From NCBI RefSeq assembly GCF_030445035.2, contig NC_080701.1:13296739-13360738 (forward strand): DNA of 64,000 nucleotides, in the 5' to 3' direction. Positions 22,613 to 35,000 of this stretch are shown here, piece by piece. Positions within the stretch are counted from its first letter, which is position 1. Each line of letters starts with the position of its first letter. The notes under the pieces are model-generated. The model was not told the origin of the DNA and did no database searches. It was given only the letters and a program-made list of their open reading frames with translations. Origin of the DNA: Dasypus novemcinctus (Eukaryota > Chordata > Mammalia > Cingulata > Dasypodidae). Both the position numbers and the translations under genes were made by a program.

Positions 22613-22861
22613 AAGTAGTTTTGGATATGAACATACACTTAAAAAACATATAGCTGAAATAACTTAGAAGTGAGCATGGCATGCTTCAGAAAAGTCTTAT
22701 AGAGGGCTCAAAAAGGCAAAAATGATGACAAAGACATAGTTGCATGCAGGTATTTTGAATTTTTTTCTTTTACAAAATGAGTAAAACATGAAATATTTTT
22801 ACATAACATACAATTGGTTTTTAACCATTTCCTCTATATACCTAGAATTTATATAATTTAC

Positions 22862-23431
22862 TGTGGCAGTTTGTGATTATTTATGAATTTCAAAAAGAGG
22901 TATGTTTGTAAACTGGTCTGTTCCTCTGGGCATGTTTCCCTTTGATTGATTTAAATTCAAAGATTAGAGCTTTGATTTGACCACATCATGAGAGCATGCA
23001 GGGTTGAGTCCCTACCTCCTCTGTGGGCTATATATGTGACTCTCAATCAAGGAGACAACAGAAGTAGATACACAGAACACAGAGGATGATAGACAGCTCC
23101 ATAGACATGGCAGAGATTCCAGAAAGAGAGATGGGTCATTCGCTTGATAGTTTGCAGTGCTGAGAAAGCCCTGGGGAGAGATGAACCCCATGCCAGGCTA
23201 CAGCTGAGAATGGAAGAAGCTGGGATCAAGGAGCCTTAAGAGGAAAGAAGGAAGGCTGAACCTTCACAGACATTGGCAGCTATCTTTGGTGAGAAAGTGC
23301 CTCTTATGGTACCCTGAGCTGGACTCCTTAGGGTCTTGTGACTATAAGCTTCTACCCCAAATAAACAACCTTTTTAAAAGCTAAAAGATTTCTAGTACTT
23401 TGCATCAGCAACCCTTCTGCTGACTAATACA
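22862..23431 (+). mobile_element. Solo LTR, MaLR/ERVL-like, diverged
   Basis: A 570-bp element running from TGTGGCAGTTTG to TGACTAATACA, with an AATAAA signal near 23360 in CCCAAATAAACAACC. Flanks TTTAC (22857-22861) and TTTAT (23432-23436) are a 4/5 target duplication. It is clearly homologous over its length to the LTR at 56806-57426. No internal genes remain. The MaLR-like label rests on the termini and the late AATAAA and is uncertain. Confidence 0.75.
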
Positions 23432-23584
23432 TTTATCAAAATAATTTTTTGGGACAATGGAGGCTTAGTCTTATATCTGGCTAGATTCAGAACTGAAGTT
23501 TTATAGGCACTTTTGCATCATGTATGTTAGTTGAAGGCAGTGTTCTAATTATATAAAATATAAGAATATGAAAGTTAGTTGATT

Positions 23585-23770
23585 ACTTCTCAATAAAGCC
23601 ATCCCTGAACACCTCAGATTACATATCACCCAGTCATTTTCTATTGCATTACTTTACTGTTTTTTAAATATTTCTCAGGATATGAAATTATTTATTTACA
23701 TATTTATTACTTGTATCTTGACTGGAATGAGAACTGCTTTAGGGCAGGGATTTTGACTTGTCATATGAAA
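23585..23770 (+). repeat. L2 LINE 3' remnant
   Basis: Text resembling the L2 3' end ('AAGCCATCCCTGAACACC' ... 'GAGAACTGCTTTAGGGCAGGGA'). Ancient and diverged. Confidence 0.5.
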
Positions 23771-25920
23771 CTCTAGGAAGCCATGAAGTCTTACTGTAAG
23801 AGTGAGGAGAAAAGGAAGAAAGGAGGTAAAGGCAAAATCAGCTGGAAAGGAAGAGATACTCCAGTAGTTTATGCAGTCATGTAGTTAAGTCAGTTCTTCT
23901 GGGTTGTTTTTCATGTAATGGATATGTGTAAACCAACAACAGTCCATATTTACGCTCATTATTTAAGAAACACAAAGAAAATAAAACCTCAAAACTAGAA
24001 GGAATTCAGTTAATCATATAGTTCTTCTTTAAATTTGAAAACGTGACATTAACAAAAGCAAGCAGGTTCCTCTGCTCATAATGTTTCCTTAAATATTGTT
24101 CTATTTTTATTTTTAAGAACATATACATGAAGGTAAAAAAGAGAAAATACTCCATTATCTCATATTATGTTTCAAAATGCATATTTTCTATCATAACTGA
24201 TTTCGATAAGGTTTTCACTATTTCTTGGGAGAAATTAAAATGTATGAAATAAAATATCACAAAGACATTGCCAACAGATTTTGATTAAAAAAATCTTTTT
24301 TTGGTTTACCTAATGGAAATATTTTTAATAGTGAATGTTGTAAGATCTTTTATTGCCAAACAAATCAAATGGTTGAAAGTGATCTTTTAAGTTAATATTA
24401 CTGCTTTAATAAATGTTCATTTCTTGTTTTGACAGACTATTTTCAGTAAGACAACTATTGACAAAATATTTTAATATTGATTTAATTCTAGTAATTTTAT
24501 ATTCTTTATTTTTTTCTATTGTTCTCTGCTTAATTCCTTTTTTAAAGATATATTAGAGAAGAACCCTAAAGTATTCTGAATTCCATCCTATTTGTAATGC
24601 GTTTAAAAAGGCTTATCCTGGGAGTTCTCAATGTTTTTTACTAAGTTGAAAAATTATCTTACAATAAATAGGGTTGAATTATACTCTCTTTGGAGTGCTG
24701 TGCTAGCTAAAATAAGTTTGCTAACATAAGAAATTTGAGGAAATACTGAAACTTTGTTAGTTATTTGTTTAGACTCAGCCAAAGCAAATCTTGTCACATT
24801 TTAGAGACCTCTAGCACTTGAAAATATTCTATCCAGTTATGAAGGAATTTTCTGACTAGGATGTTGCTAAGCAATAAAGGCAAGTACAGGCAAAGAAGTT
24901 TCTCAAAATTATAGTTACACACTACACCCCTACAGTGATTATCAGATTTTTTTAACTTTGAAGATTGACAAAGAAAAAGAACTATGTCCAAAGCACTTAA
25001 ACCAAACCTGCTATTTGTGCTGCATTATTTAAATTACTGCAATATAACTAATTTTAACTAATGGCATAAGCTAAAGATATTATTTCCTATTAATTTGCTA
25101 CAAAACCATTAAAAGAACCATCTAGAGTATGAAATACAAATACAAACAAAAAAAACTGTGAAAAGGGCTCTTGTGGAAAAAGGTGTTAAACTGTAATTTA
25201 ATTTCAATATAATAAACTAAAAATGCTTCAAACGTATAATATTTTTAAAGTCTCTGCTCAAGGAAACACTGAAAATATGCAAACCAAGCTCTCAATTTTT
25301 ATTTACAATTTTACAAGTCAAATTATAAAAATACTTAAAGAAACTTGCCATGTCAGACAAAGAATTATAGATTATTACATGAAAAAAATATCAAGAATTA
25401 TAAAACTTTTGGTGTGAAAAAAGAAAAAAATTCCTACTTTCACCTAAAACAACAAATGGCACTCCAAAAGCAATGTATCAGAAAACATCAGAAACAATAT
25501 ACCAAAATACCAGAACCATAAACTCTTGTTGTAAAGATTTTACTAATATTCAACCTTAATCATATTAAATGATATTTTTTACTCCCTTTACTCCACGTAA
25601 AATATCCAAGAAAATCTTTTTATAGCTGTAATAGATGTGATAGCAACACTTCAAAAAATAAATTTCAAAATATTATGTTAATGTTTCTGACAGCTAGGTG
25701 GTTATTATTAAAAATAATAGCCTAGTGTAATTCACTGAAATAACTGCATGGAAATAATTTTGGTATTTCAGATGTTAGAAGTTGATTTCCTACTGTTGTA
25801 TGTAATATACTGTTGCATTTAAAGACTTTATAAAGGGCTATGTGATTTCTATTTCCTACCACGTTTACAAACATTTAAAAATGTCAAATGTTAAAAAGAA
25901 AAATACATTAAGAAAAATAA
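23771..25920. other. Intergenic, downstream of TEX15
   Basis: AT-rich sequence between the L2 remnant and the TEX15 3' end. No frame, RNA gene or clear repeat is supported. In human the next gene on this side of TEX15 is PPP2CB (from memory); none of it appears here. Confidence 0.5.
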
Positions 25921-25944
25921 CTTGGAGAAACTTGTTAAATCTCG

Positions 25945-25950
25945 TTTATT
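25945..25950 (-). terminator. TEX15: TEX15 polyadenylation signal
   Basis: The minus strand reads AATAAA 21 nt after the proposed stop (25974-25972), followed by a T-rich downstream region at about 25890-25915. Cleavage near 25925 would give a 3' UTR of only about 50 nt. Confidence 0.65.
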
Positions 25951-25971
25951 TCAGTAGACAGAAGACTATAT

Positions 25972-26009
25972 TCAATGTCCTGGCTGAAAGGGTTCTTGTT
26001 GCCATGTAG
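25972..26009 (-). CDS. TEX15: TEX15 last coding exon
   Basis: After acceptor TTCTTCCAG, CT joins the preceding G to make Ala, then TWQQEPFQPGH and a TGA stop. Phase fits, and AATAAA follows 21 nt downstream. The short length means this exon depends on splice-site and phase logic rather than similarity, so confidence is lower. Confidence 0.7.
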
Positions 26010-29000
26010 CTGGAAGAAAAAAATCCACAAAGATTGGAGGTAAGTTAATAATACAAATTGATGGTACTTAATAGTATAGTGGAAAGAACATTAGCTCAAG
26101 TAAGAGCCAAAGAAATCAGAGTTCAAATTGAATATATGCCCCTCACTAGCCAACAGATCTTGAGAAATTTACTTAAGGTTCTCTGAGAGTTTTGTCATCT
26201 GTAAAAGAATAATATTATCCCTACATCTCTCTCAGATATTGTGAGAAATAAATGGAATAAAGGTTGTATGGATGTAATGTGCCTGGTACACAAGGCTCAC
26301 TGAAGCCCTTTCAAGTTCCATTTTAAGGTATTGAATATAATGTCATGAGCAAAACAGTGAAAAATAGGTTATACGGATTTTCACATTTTAAAAAGGATGC
26401 AGTTCCTGCCAGTGTGAGAGGTGCTCTCTATGGATTATTTGCATTCACAAAAACAAAAAGTGGAACAAGTGCCTACCAATTTTTTTGGAGAGTGACTTTT
26501 GGATACTATAAAAAATGTTTTCTTTTTCTTTTTTCACTTGACTAATATAGCCAAGGTGGCACCAATTAAATTTTTTTGAAAGTCAAAGCTGGATTTGATT
26601 CCAGAGTTACTTTTTAATATCACAACTTGACAATTAAGAATACAAGGAAGCCCAAACTATGGGAACTTTTATGAAACAAAAGCACATAAGATTTCCTATT
26701 TCAGAAATTCAAGTGTCTACGTTAATAGGTTAGTCACATGTACTATGCTTTGTGTGTTTATCATTACAGCAGCAAAAATGGTATGAAATTAATCAAAAAG
26801 GAAAAAGCCCAGTCATATACTTTTTTTTTCTTTCTGTTCTCCCTTACAGCTTTTCTTCAGGTTCGGTTTTAGGTGATAAAGTTCCAGTCCTGTTTCAACC
26901 CATTTTGTGGGAAGGGAGGGAAGGCAAAGACAGGTACACAGACAACTACAATACCACACAAAACTCCCATGCCTTGTCATATGAGAAAAGCCACACAAAA
27001 AGTATTATGGAAGTTCTAGAGGGGTTGTCATATGGAAAAACATTAAGAAGTTCAATGTGGCTTGAACACAGAGGTGGAAGTGGTGGGAGATGAGGCAGGA
27101 TATATAGGATTGTGAAAGACCCCAAATTCTAAATTAAAGTATTTGATTTTTATCATAGTCGGGAACTCATGGTGATTCCAATGCAGGGATGGGGACATGA
27201 TCATATTTCTTAATTAGAATGAGAACTTATATCAACATGTTGCTTCTTGTCCAATTCAGAGAAGTACCCTCTAAATGAGTTATTTTCTATGTATCAATTT
27301 GTAAGAGTATCTAAGGTTTTGAAACAACTTTGAAAAAAAGATGTTCTTGCATTTCTCTAAAATCTTAAGAGAGGACTTTATTTAAAGTACATTTAACTTC
27401 TGATGGTAGAACACCTGGGTATTGTGTCACTGTGATTTTTGCAGAATTATTAATGCTTTTATAAATTTTGCTTTCACTCTGGTACATGCACATTTATTCC
27501 AATTAATTTTTTTAACCTATTTTCTAAACATGAAATTTGAAAAATATAATGATCGGTTTTAAAAGAGCAAAACTCTCAAGTTCTGATGGCAAGCTATCAA
27601 GTTCTTCTACCAATATATTTCAATTAACTCCATTCACCTACACCAACACATTATCTTAGAATATGAGAGAAAGAGTGCTTTATCTGACTGAAGTTTCTTT
27701 TTCTATCTTGGCTTTTTACTCTATTTTTTTCTTTTGATTATCAAAATAATATATGGTCATGGCATAAAATCTAGAAAATACAGAAAAACACTTTCCACAC
27801 ACAACAAAATTTTATCAGCCAGAGGCAGACAAATTAAAATGTTAATCTGCATAGAAAAATGACTGCTACATATCATCACTTATTTTGAATTCCATTCTTA
27901 TAAATTTACAAAGTTAACAATAAAAAGAAACATTGTGAAACTCACCGTAAGTCCAAGGAACTTCTGAAAGCACAGCTGTATTAGGAGGGTAAGGGCATGC
28001 AGCTTGTGGTAAAGGTTGATGAGAAATATACTGTGGACAAATTGCTTGCTGAAAATTGTAAATAGGTATTTGAGATTGAAAATACCCATTTACTGGCACA
28101 AAGTTATTTGCTTGTGGCTCCCCAGCAAAGTAACCAAAATGTTGAGAATAAAAAAGATTAGAGTACATGCTTTGGACAGTACTTCCAACTGCAGTCAACA
28201 TCCCAGGAGGAGGTGGTGGTGTATCACAAGATGTTATCCCGTGATATGTCTGGGTAATGGAATTGCCATTGCTGCTGCTGTAATGATAAACACACCAAGC
28301 ATAATAAGGATATGAAGTTCCAAATGACTGTTCAGAGGAATTATATACTGGGGTATATGCAGACTGTGGAAATTCATTCCAATGTGCAAGAGTATTCTCA
28401 GTTAGGGCTTTTGAATTTTCATTACTCTGCTGATCAGAAAAAGAGTACTCTGTTGTTTGATTCACATTAAGGGTTGTACTTCCAGATGCTCCAACTGGCA
28501 TGGTACTGGAATTCAATGTATCCTTCGTATATCTTTCCTCTGATTCAGTGTTTTCAGGCTGTGTTTTGTTCCTTTGCAGAACAGGAATTTTGTTCTGGAT
28601 AGACAAGAGTTCTGGAGAATTGGTGCATGTAGAATTTTTACCAGGTGAATTTAGCATTTCATTATTTTGAAGTTCTAAGACTTCATCCATGCCTAGATTA
28701 GTATGGATATCCCTCACAAAATGGAGAATGGGTTTTGATAGCACTGATGTATTAGGCGGAAAAGAAGTATTAATTCCTGGTTTTATGTTTGAAGGACAAG
28801 AATTCTGTGCAGGATCTGGGGGATTTTTAAGAAATTTCTGTGATGGTGTCTCGTGGTCCTCTGAAAATATGTCACCTTTTTTGTCACAAATTGCAAAAGA
28901 GGCAAAATCTTTATCACTTTTTGTTTCAGCAGCACCAAAATTCACTTTTCTTTTCTTCAAGCTATTTAAATTCCCCTGTTGCCCAGGGAAGTCTTCTGAT

Positions 29001-32000
29001 GTGTCAGATGAAATAGTAGTTAAATCTATTTTGCTTTCTGACTTTGACATGCAAATGTCTTTTAGATTCTTTAAAGGTAAAAGTGAATCAGGATGTGATT
29101 TCTGCATTTGAGTCTTTTTTGGAGGTACAAGATTTCTTTTCAGAATGTCAGATGAACTAGGTCTTATTTCATTTTCACTTTGGGGATGAGATTTTGTAGT
29201 CCTATAAATTAAACACACACATACAAATAACTATATAGATTAACAAATTTTTAAAAGAAATGCTAACTTGACATTTTTATTCAAGGAAAGAGTTCTTAAG
29301 ATGTACATTTTAGGAAGCGGACTTGGCCCAGTGGTTAGGGCATCTGTCTATCACATGGGAGGTCCGCGGTTCAAACCCTGGGCCTCCTTGACCCACGTGG
29401 AGCTGGCCCATGCGCAGTGCTGATGTGCGCAAGGAGTGCCGTGCCACGCAGGGGTGTTCCCCGCGTAGGGGAGGCCCATGCGCGAGGAGTGCGCCCCATA
29501 AGGAGAGCTGCCTAACGCGAAAGAAAGTGCAGCCTGACCAGGAATGGTGCCGCACACACGGAGAGATGACACAGCAAGATGACGCAACAAAATGAAAACA
29601 CAGATTCCCGTGCCGCTGACAACAGCAGAAGTGGACAAAGAAGAAGATGCAGCAAATTGACACAGAGAACAGACAACCGGGGTAGGGGGGAAGGGGAGAG
29701 AAATAAGTAAATAAATCTTTTTTAAAAAATGTACATTTTCTCATTCTATTGGCACTACGTAAGTAACATACTTTCTAAGTTTTTTTTTTTTAAAGACTTA
29801 TTTATTTCTCTCCCCTTTCCCCCCAACCCCGGTTGTCTGTTCTCTGTGTCTATTTGCTGCGTCTTCTTCTTTGTCCGCTTCTGTTGCTGTCAGCGGCACG
29901 GGAATCTGTGTTTCTTTTTGTTGCGTCATGTTGCTGTGTCAGCTCTCCGTGTGTGCAGCACCATTCCTGGGCAGGCTGCGCTTTCTTTTGCACTGGGCAG
30001 CTCTCCTTATGGGGCGCACTCCTTGCGCATGGAGCTCCCCTACGCGGGGGACACCCCTCCGTGGCAGGGCACTCCTTGCGCGCATCAGCACTGTGCATGG
30101 GCCAGCTCCACATGGGTCAAGGAGGCCCGGGGTTTGAACTGCGGACCTCCCATGTGGTAGACAGATGCCCTAACCACTGGGCCAAGTCTGCCGCCCCTTT
30201 CTAAGTTTTAATCCTTTAGTTGGAATTAGATACTTTTCCTACTGAAGATCTATACTCCATATTTCAATTATTGTTCCAATATTATAATAAATTATTGATA
30301 GAGGCTTTTAAAAGTAGGAAACTACTGTAATTCAACTGGTATAGTTTCTAATTCATATATCTCCAACTCATTGACAATTATCTTTATTTATAAATATCCA
30401 TGTAGAGGTGGTGAAACTAATAGCTGTGCCTGTAAAGATCTCTCCCCTTGCTGTTATCACGAACTACTAAGAATTTTTGTCTTTTCACCTTTCAGAATGG
30501 GAAAAGCAGAACTCCAAAATTTCTTTCCAATTTAATAATACCCTTGACATTCCTATCTAAATTTAGACAGTCTTAAACAGGCTGAAGGAAGCATGTATTA
30601 TGGAAATGTCTAGAGCCAGATATTTAATATAGGTTCCCAATGTAGATATACTTTTTTTGTGCCTCATCAAATTCTCTGAATTATACATGGAAAGACCATG
30701 CTGAAAAAGGCAAAGAAATACCACTCCTCTAGCGTGGAGAAAAAGGAATCTTTGGCCTAGATTACTGATGTCATCCTCTTAAAAGTACAACCTACATCAT
30801 CATCCAATCTCATCCATATTTTGACAGAGTTTCTAGAAAGTAAAATTTCACTTTATTACATTTCCAGAGGTGTTTCAGTTAAGCTTATGGATTGGCAGCT
30901 GCCTGTGTGTTCACATAGTCTCTTAGAGTATGTTCTTCCAGGAAGAGACCCTACATACATTAAAATTCCATTTTCTGCTAAGTTTGCTTCTTTGAGCAGC
31001 AACTATCACTTATACTTAACAAAACTAAGATGATGATTATGGGCTTATGTTATCCCTCTAATAGCCTATTCTTTTTTTATGCTACTACCCAACTATTCAA
31101 AGAGTCATATGTGCTAGGAAAAGCATTCTAGAAATGTAATAAAACATTGAAAAAAAGAAACAAAACTAAGACAGAAATGAGGTTGCTTATTTATCCTTCT
31201 TATACTATTCATTTTCCTGAAAAAAATTAAGCCAGTCAGAAAATAAAAATCTTAGAAACAACTGCATGTCAAAATGAGAAAAATTAAATACTGTAGTGAG
31301 TTTCTCATAAAAACAATTTATTTAATTTAAAGGATTACCATTTATTTTGAGACCATGTTCTTCATATTTTTGGTGTTAAAACACTTTCATGATTCAGTAG
31401 TATATTTATAATATGTGTGTGTCCACACACACTATTTGTATTAATGTTCCCACTTGGTAATATTAAGTTGGCAACTTATCTCTTTAACCAATTTTGAAAT
31501 TAGGCTGGTCTGTAAAATCCACAGGTTTTAAAAAAGATCAGTCTAATTACTTGTCCTATTCTCTTATGCCTTTTTAGTAAACCACTCACTAAGCCCCATC
31601 AATTCTTTAAATATTATCTGTCGAATATGAATTTTCCTTACTCTATAACATCACCCTTTTCAAAGCCTGGATGACTTACGTCTTCTAACTGTACTCAGAA
31701 TCTGCAGATCCTTTAAAATCAATACTTAGAGAATAAAGTTGAAACTCCTTAGGCCTATACTTAAGACATTCTATAATCTGAAACAATCTTCTTCTCCATT
31801 CTTAATTTACTTGTCACCTAAATTACATGTATGGTCCAAAAGTTCAATGAATTGTTTTATTCTTGTTCCTTAACATTTACCCAATTTTATTTGTTTTTTT
31901 TCTTCAGATAGGGGTAATGGCAATTCCTACCTTGGATTCTTGAACAATGCCTTTTCTTTGTTGACATTTGTGACATCTTCCATGTTAACCTATGTTTAAA

Positions 32001-35000
32001 ATATACAAAGAAAATTTACATTAGAGATGCTTGTAAACTATAATTAGTATTTTAATATCAGATATTTGCAACTTCTTTTTGTCATCTAAAATTAGACTCA
32101 TTAATGATCCTTCCCTAAAAACCAGTGACTTTGGTCTCATCAATTTTTTAAGTTTTTACCTGTAAAATAAGAATTTTCCTTTCTTATTCTGTAAAACAAC
32201 ATCCTTTTCTAAGTCCTGGGTGACTTACTTCTTCTAACTGTACTCATAATCTTTTTTATCCTTTATTACTGAGAAAATATTTTCACATGACATTACCCTT
32301 TAATACTTACCCAATGAAATTCAAACTCCTTAGACCTAAACTTAAGACATTCTAGACTGAAAAAACCTTCTCCATCCTTGGCTTACTCTTGTTCCGAAAG
32401 TTAAATTTTGTTTCAGACTTAATTTTAAACTCATCTTTCAAATGATATTAATAGCATTTTATTCTTTGTGTCTTTTTTCCTCAATACCTACATTTTTAGT
32501 ACCATCCTCACTTTACTCTTCATGTGGCCTATACAACTTACGTTCCTGTTGTGTTGATATGTGCAGGTATGTTTAAAGATGGTTATTTGTTAAACATTTT
32601 CCCATAAATGCAGTGCAATAAATGGTGATTCGATTCTTAGCCTCTAGAACTAGTTTAAATAATACAGTTAGATTTAGAAAGTATGGATAGGCAGAGAAAG
32701 AATCCTTCTCATTGTCTTCGTTTTGTTTTGTTCTTTTATTTCTGAACTAAGAAATTCTTGAAAAGTTCAGAGGCCTCTGGGAATAGGGCAGTGGCAATTG
32801 TTAGCATGGGCTCTCAAGCTAGGCTGACTTCTTTTAGATCTGGACTCTCCAATTTACTAACTCTGTGACCTCATGAAAATTATTTAACCTTTCTGTGCCT
32901 CAGTTTCCTTACCTTTAAATAAATAGTAATAGTGTATACATTATAAAGATTTTGTGAAAATAATTAGTATTTGTACAATCCTTAGAATGGTGTCAAGCTC
33001 ATAACAAATTTTACATAAAAGCTGTAAAATAAAATGCATTTATGTATGACTTCCTCTAATTTCCTGATAAGCATCTATTTTCAGATGCCTGCCCTATTTC
33101 TCCATCTAGATAACTACATTAGCCAGTTTTTAATATTCACTATATTGAGCATAGGTTTCTTTATGTAGAAGTTACTCAACAAGTATTTGGTCACTCAACT
33201 CATGTTCATAATATTAAATTTATCCTTAAGATGATGTTAATTTTCACAATCTTTCATGAAATGCTTCTAAATTAAGTAACTTATTTAAATTGTAAGTATA
33301 AAAAATAGACATTTTCAAGGTATTTCCCAAATATGGAATCATGGATTGAAAGCCAACATTTACATCATTTTATAGAAATTGTTTAATAAAAAATTTTAAA
33401 ACAAATTCATTTTGCAAGGCAATATTTAAAGCATTCTTAATTTTACAATTCTACAAACTACTTGCTAGCTTAAAGAGTACACTTGTTCTCAAAAGAATAC
33501 TTATACAGGTTTCATTTGAAAACATTCATACCTTTTGCTTTTTACAACTGGAAGGAGTAGCGTTTTTCTCTTGTTCTTGGGAGTCTTCACATACGTGTAC
33601 AGTGCTAGGTCGCTTTTTAGAGGAATTTGAAACGTTTTTGATTATGCACTCTGGAATTAAGGGTACCTTTATACATGTGGATTTACTGATGCTCTTCCCA
33701 GGTTTTATAACATGAATATTTATCTTTTCTTTTATTTTCGGGTGGAAAGTCCTCTTTCTGTTATACAGCATTTGATAAAAGATATAGGAAATAGTTAATT
33801 TAGCATTTTTAGTGCATATAATCTTCATATGTTCAATGGTTTTCATGACTTTCATAATATGGGCCACTTTTCCCAAATCTTTCCGAGGGGCGGCCATTAT
33901 GTTTTTGAGCAGTGTAGAAAACTGATTGTAGTTGTATTCTAATTCTGTCACAGTGCTTCCGTAATTTATGGATGCTATATATGGCACAAAGTCAATATAT
34001 GTGGAAATGGAACAATCAGACTTCTTCAGAAGTTTTTTTATTTCTGAAAGTTCTTCAAGTTCTCTTGAGAACAAATGAAGAGCATATGAGCAATTAATGG
34101 CTTCATTATATTTGTAGGTAATATCCAGATCTTTCTTAAGTGCAGAAATAGCAGTTTCTATCACTTTCCAAAGGCAATCTGTTGAATTATCTTTAAGAAA
34201 TGAAAAAGAAGCCATTTCTTCTTGGCAGTCAACCAGCTCAGGAAGAAGTGACAAATCAAACCAAAGCATACCTCGAAATCTCTGTTTGTCTAGTTTTTTT
34301 GCCATTGAGTTTTTAAGAAAATGAACTGTTTCTGAGAGCATGACGATTTCAATATATGTTTCAATAGCTTCAGGCTTTAAAATTATAGACCCACAGTTGT
34401 TGTTTTTCACCATGTCCAAAACATTTTCTTCTGTGATAAAAATATTATCTATGCTATCTTCTTGCAACATCTGAAAGTATTTTTTTAAAATTTCTAAATG
34501 GTCTGTACACCTCAAAGTGAGTTTCTGTAATTTTTTAAAGTCTGCATGTTCAGCTTGATCCAATATTTCACTAATACAACAAATATCTGGGTGTGAAAGC
34601 AAAGTACTGTTAAACTTATAATTTTCTATACTAGTTGTGTTGTTTTTTAGATCATCTGACTTTCTGAAAGGAATCATAGTATCCTCCTCAAGTCCAATAC
34701 TGGAAATTTGTTCACTGCCTAGATCTTTAAACAAAGTATCATATATCTTTTGCAATTTAGAAAAAGCATCTTGATTCATTTTGAGTAGCACATCTTTGTT
34801 CTTCTTTTGTGAGTATTTTTTGCTTAATGATTGTCTTTTCTCCTTCCAAACAAGACTTTTTGCAGCATCAAAAAAGATATGTTCCAGACCATAAAGAGAT
34901 ATTTTAATATTTACTGCCTCGCTGCTCTTGATAAAGTTAACTTTGGAGGAGATCATTTCTATGATAATCCACAGATGGTCTTGCTTTCCTGGATATGAAC

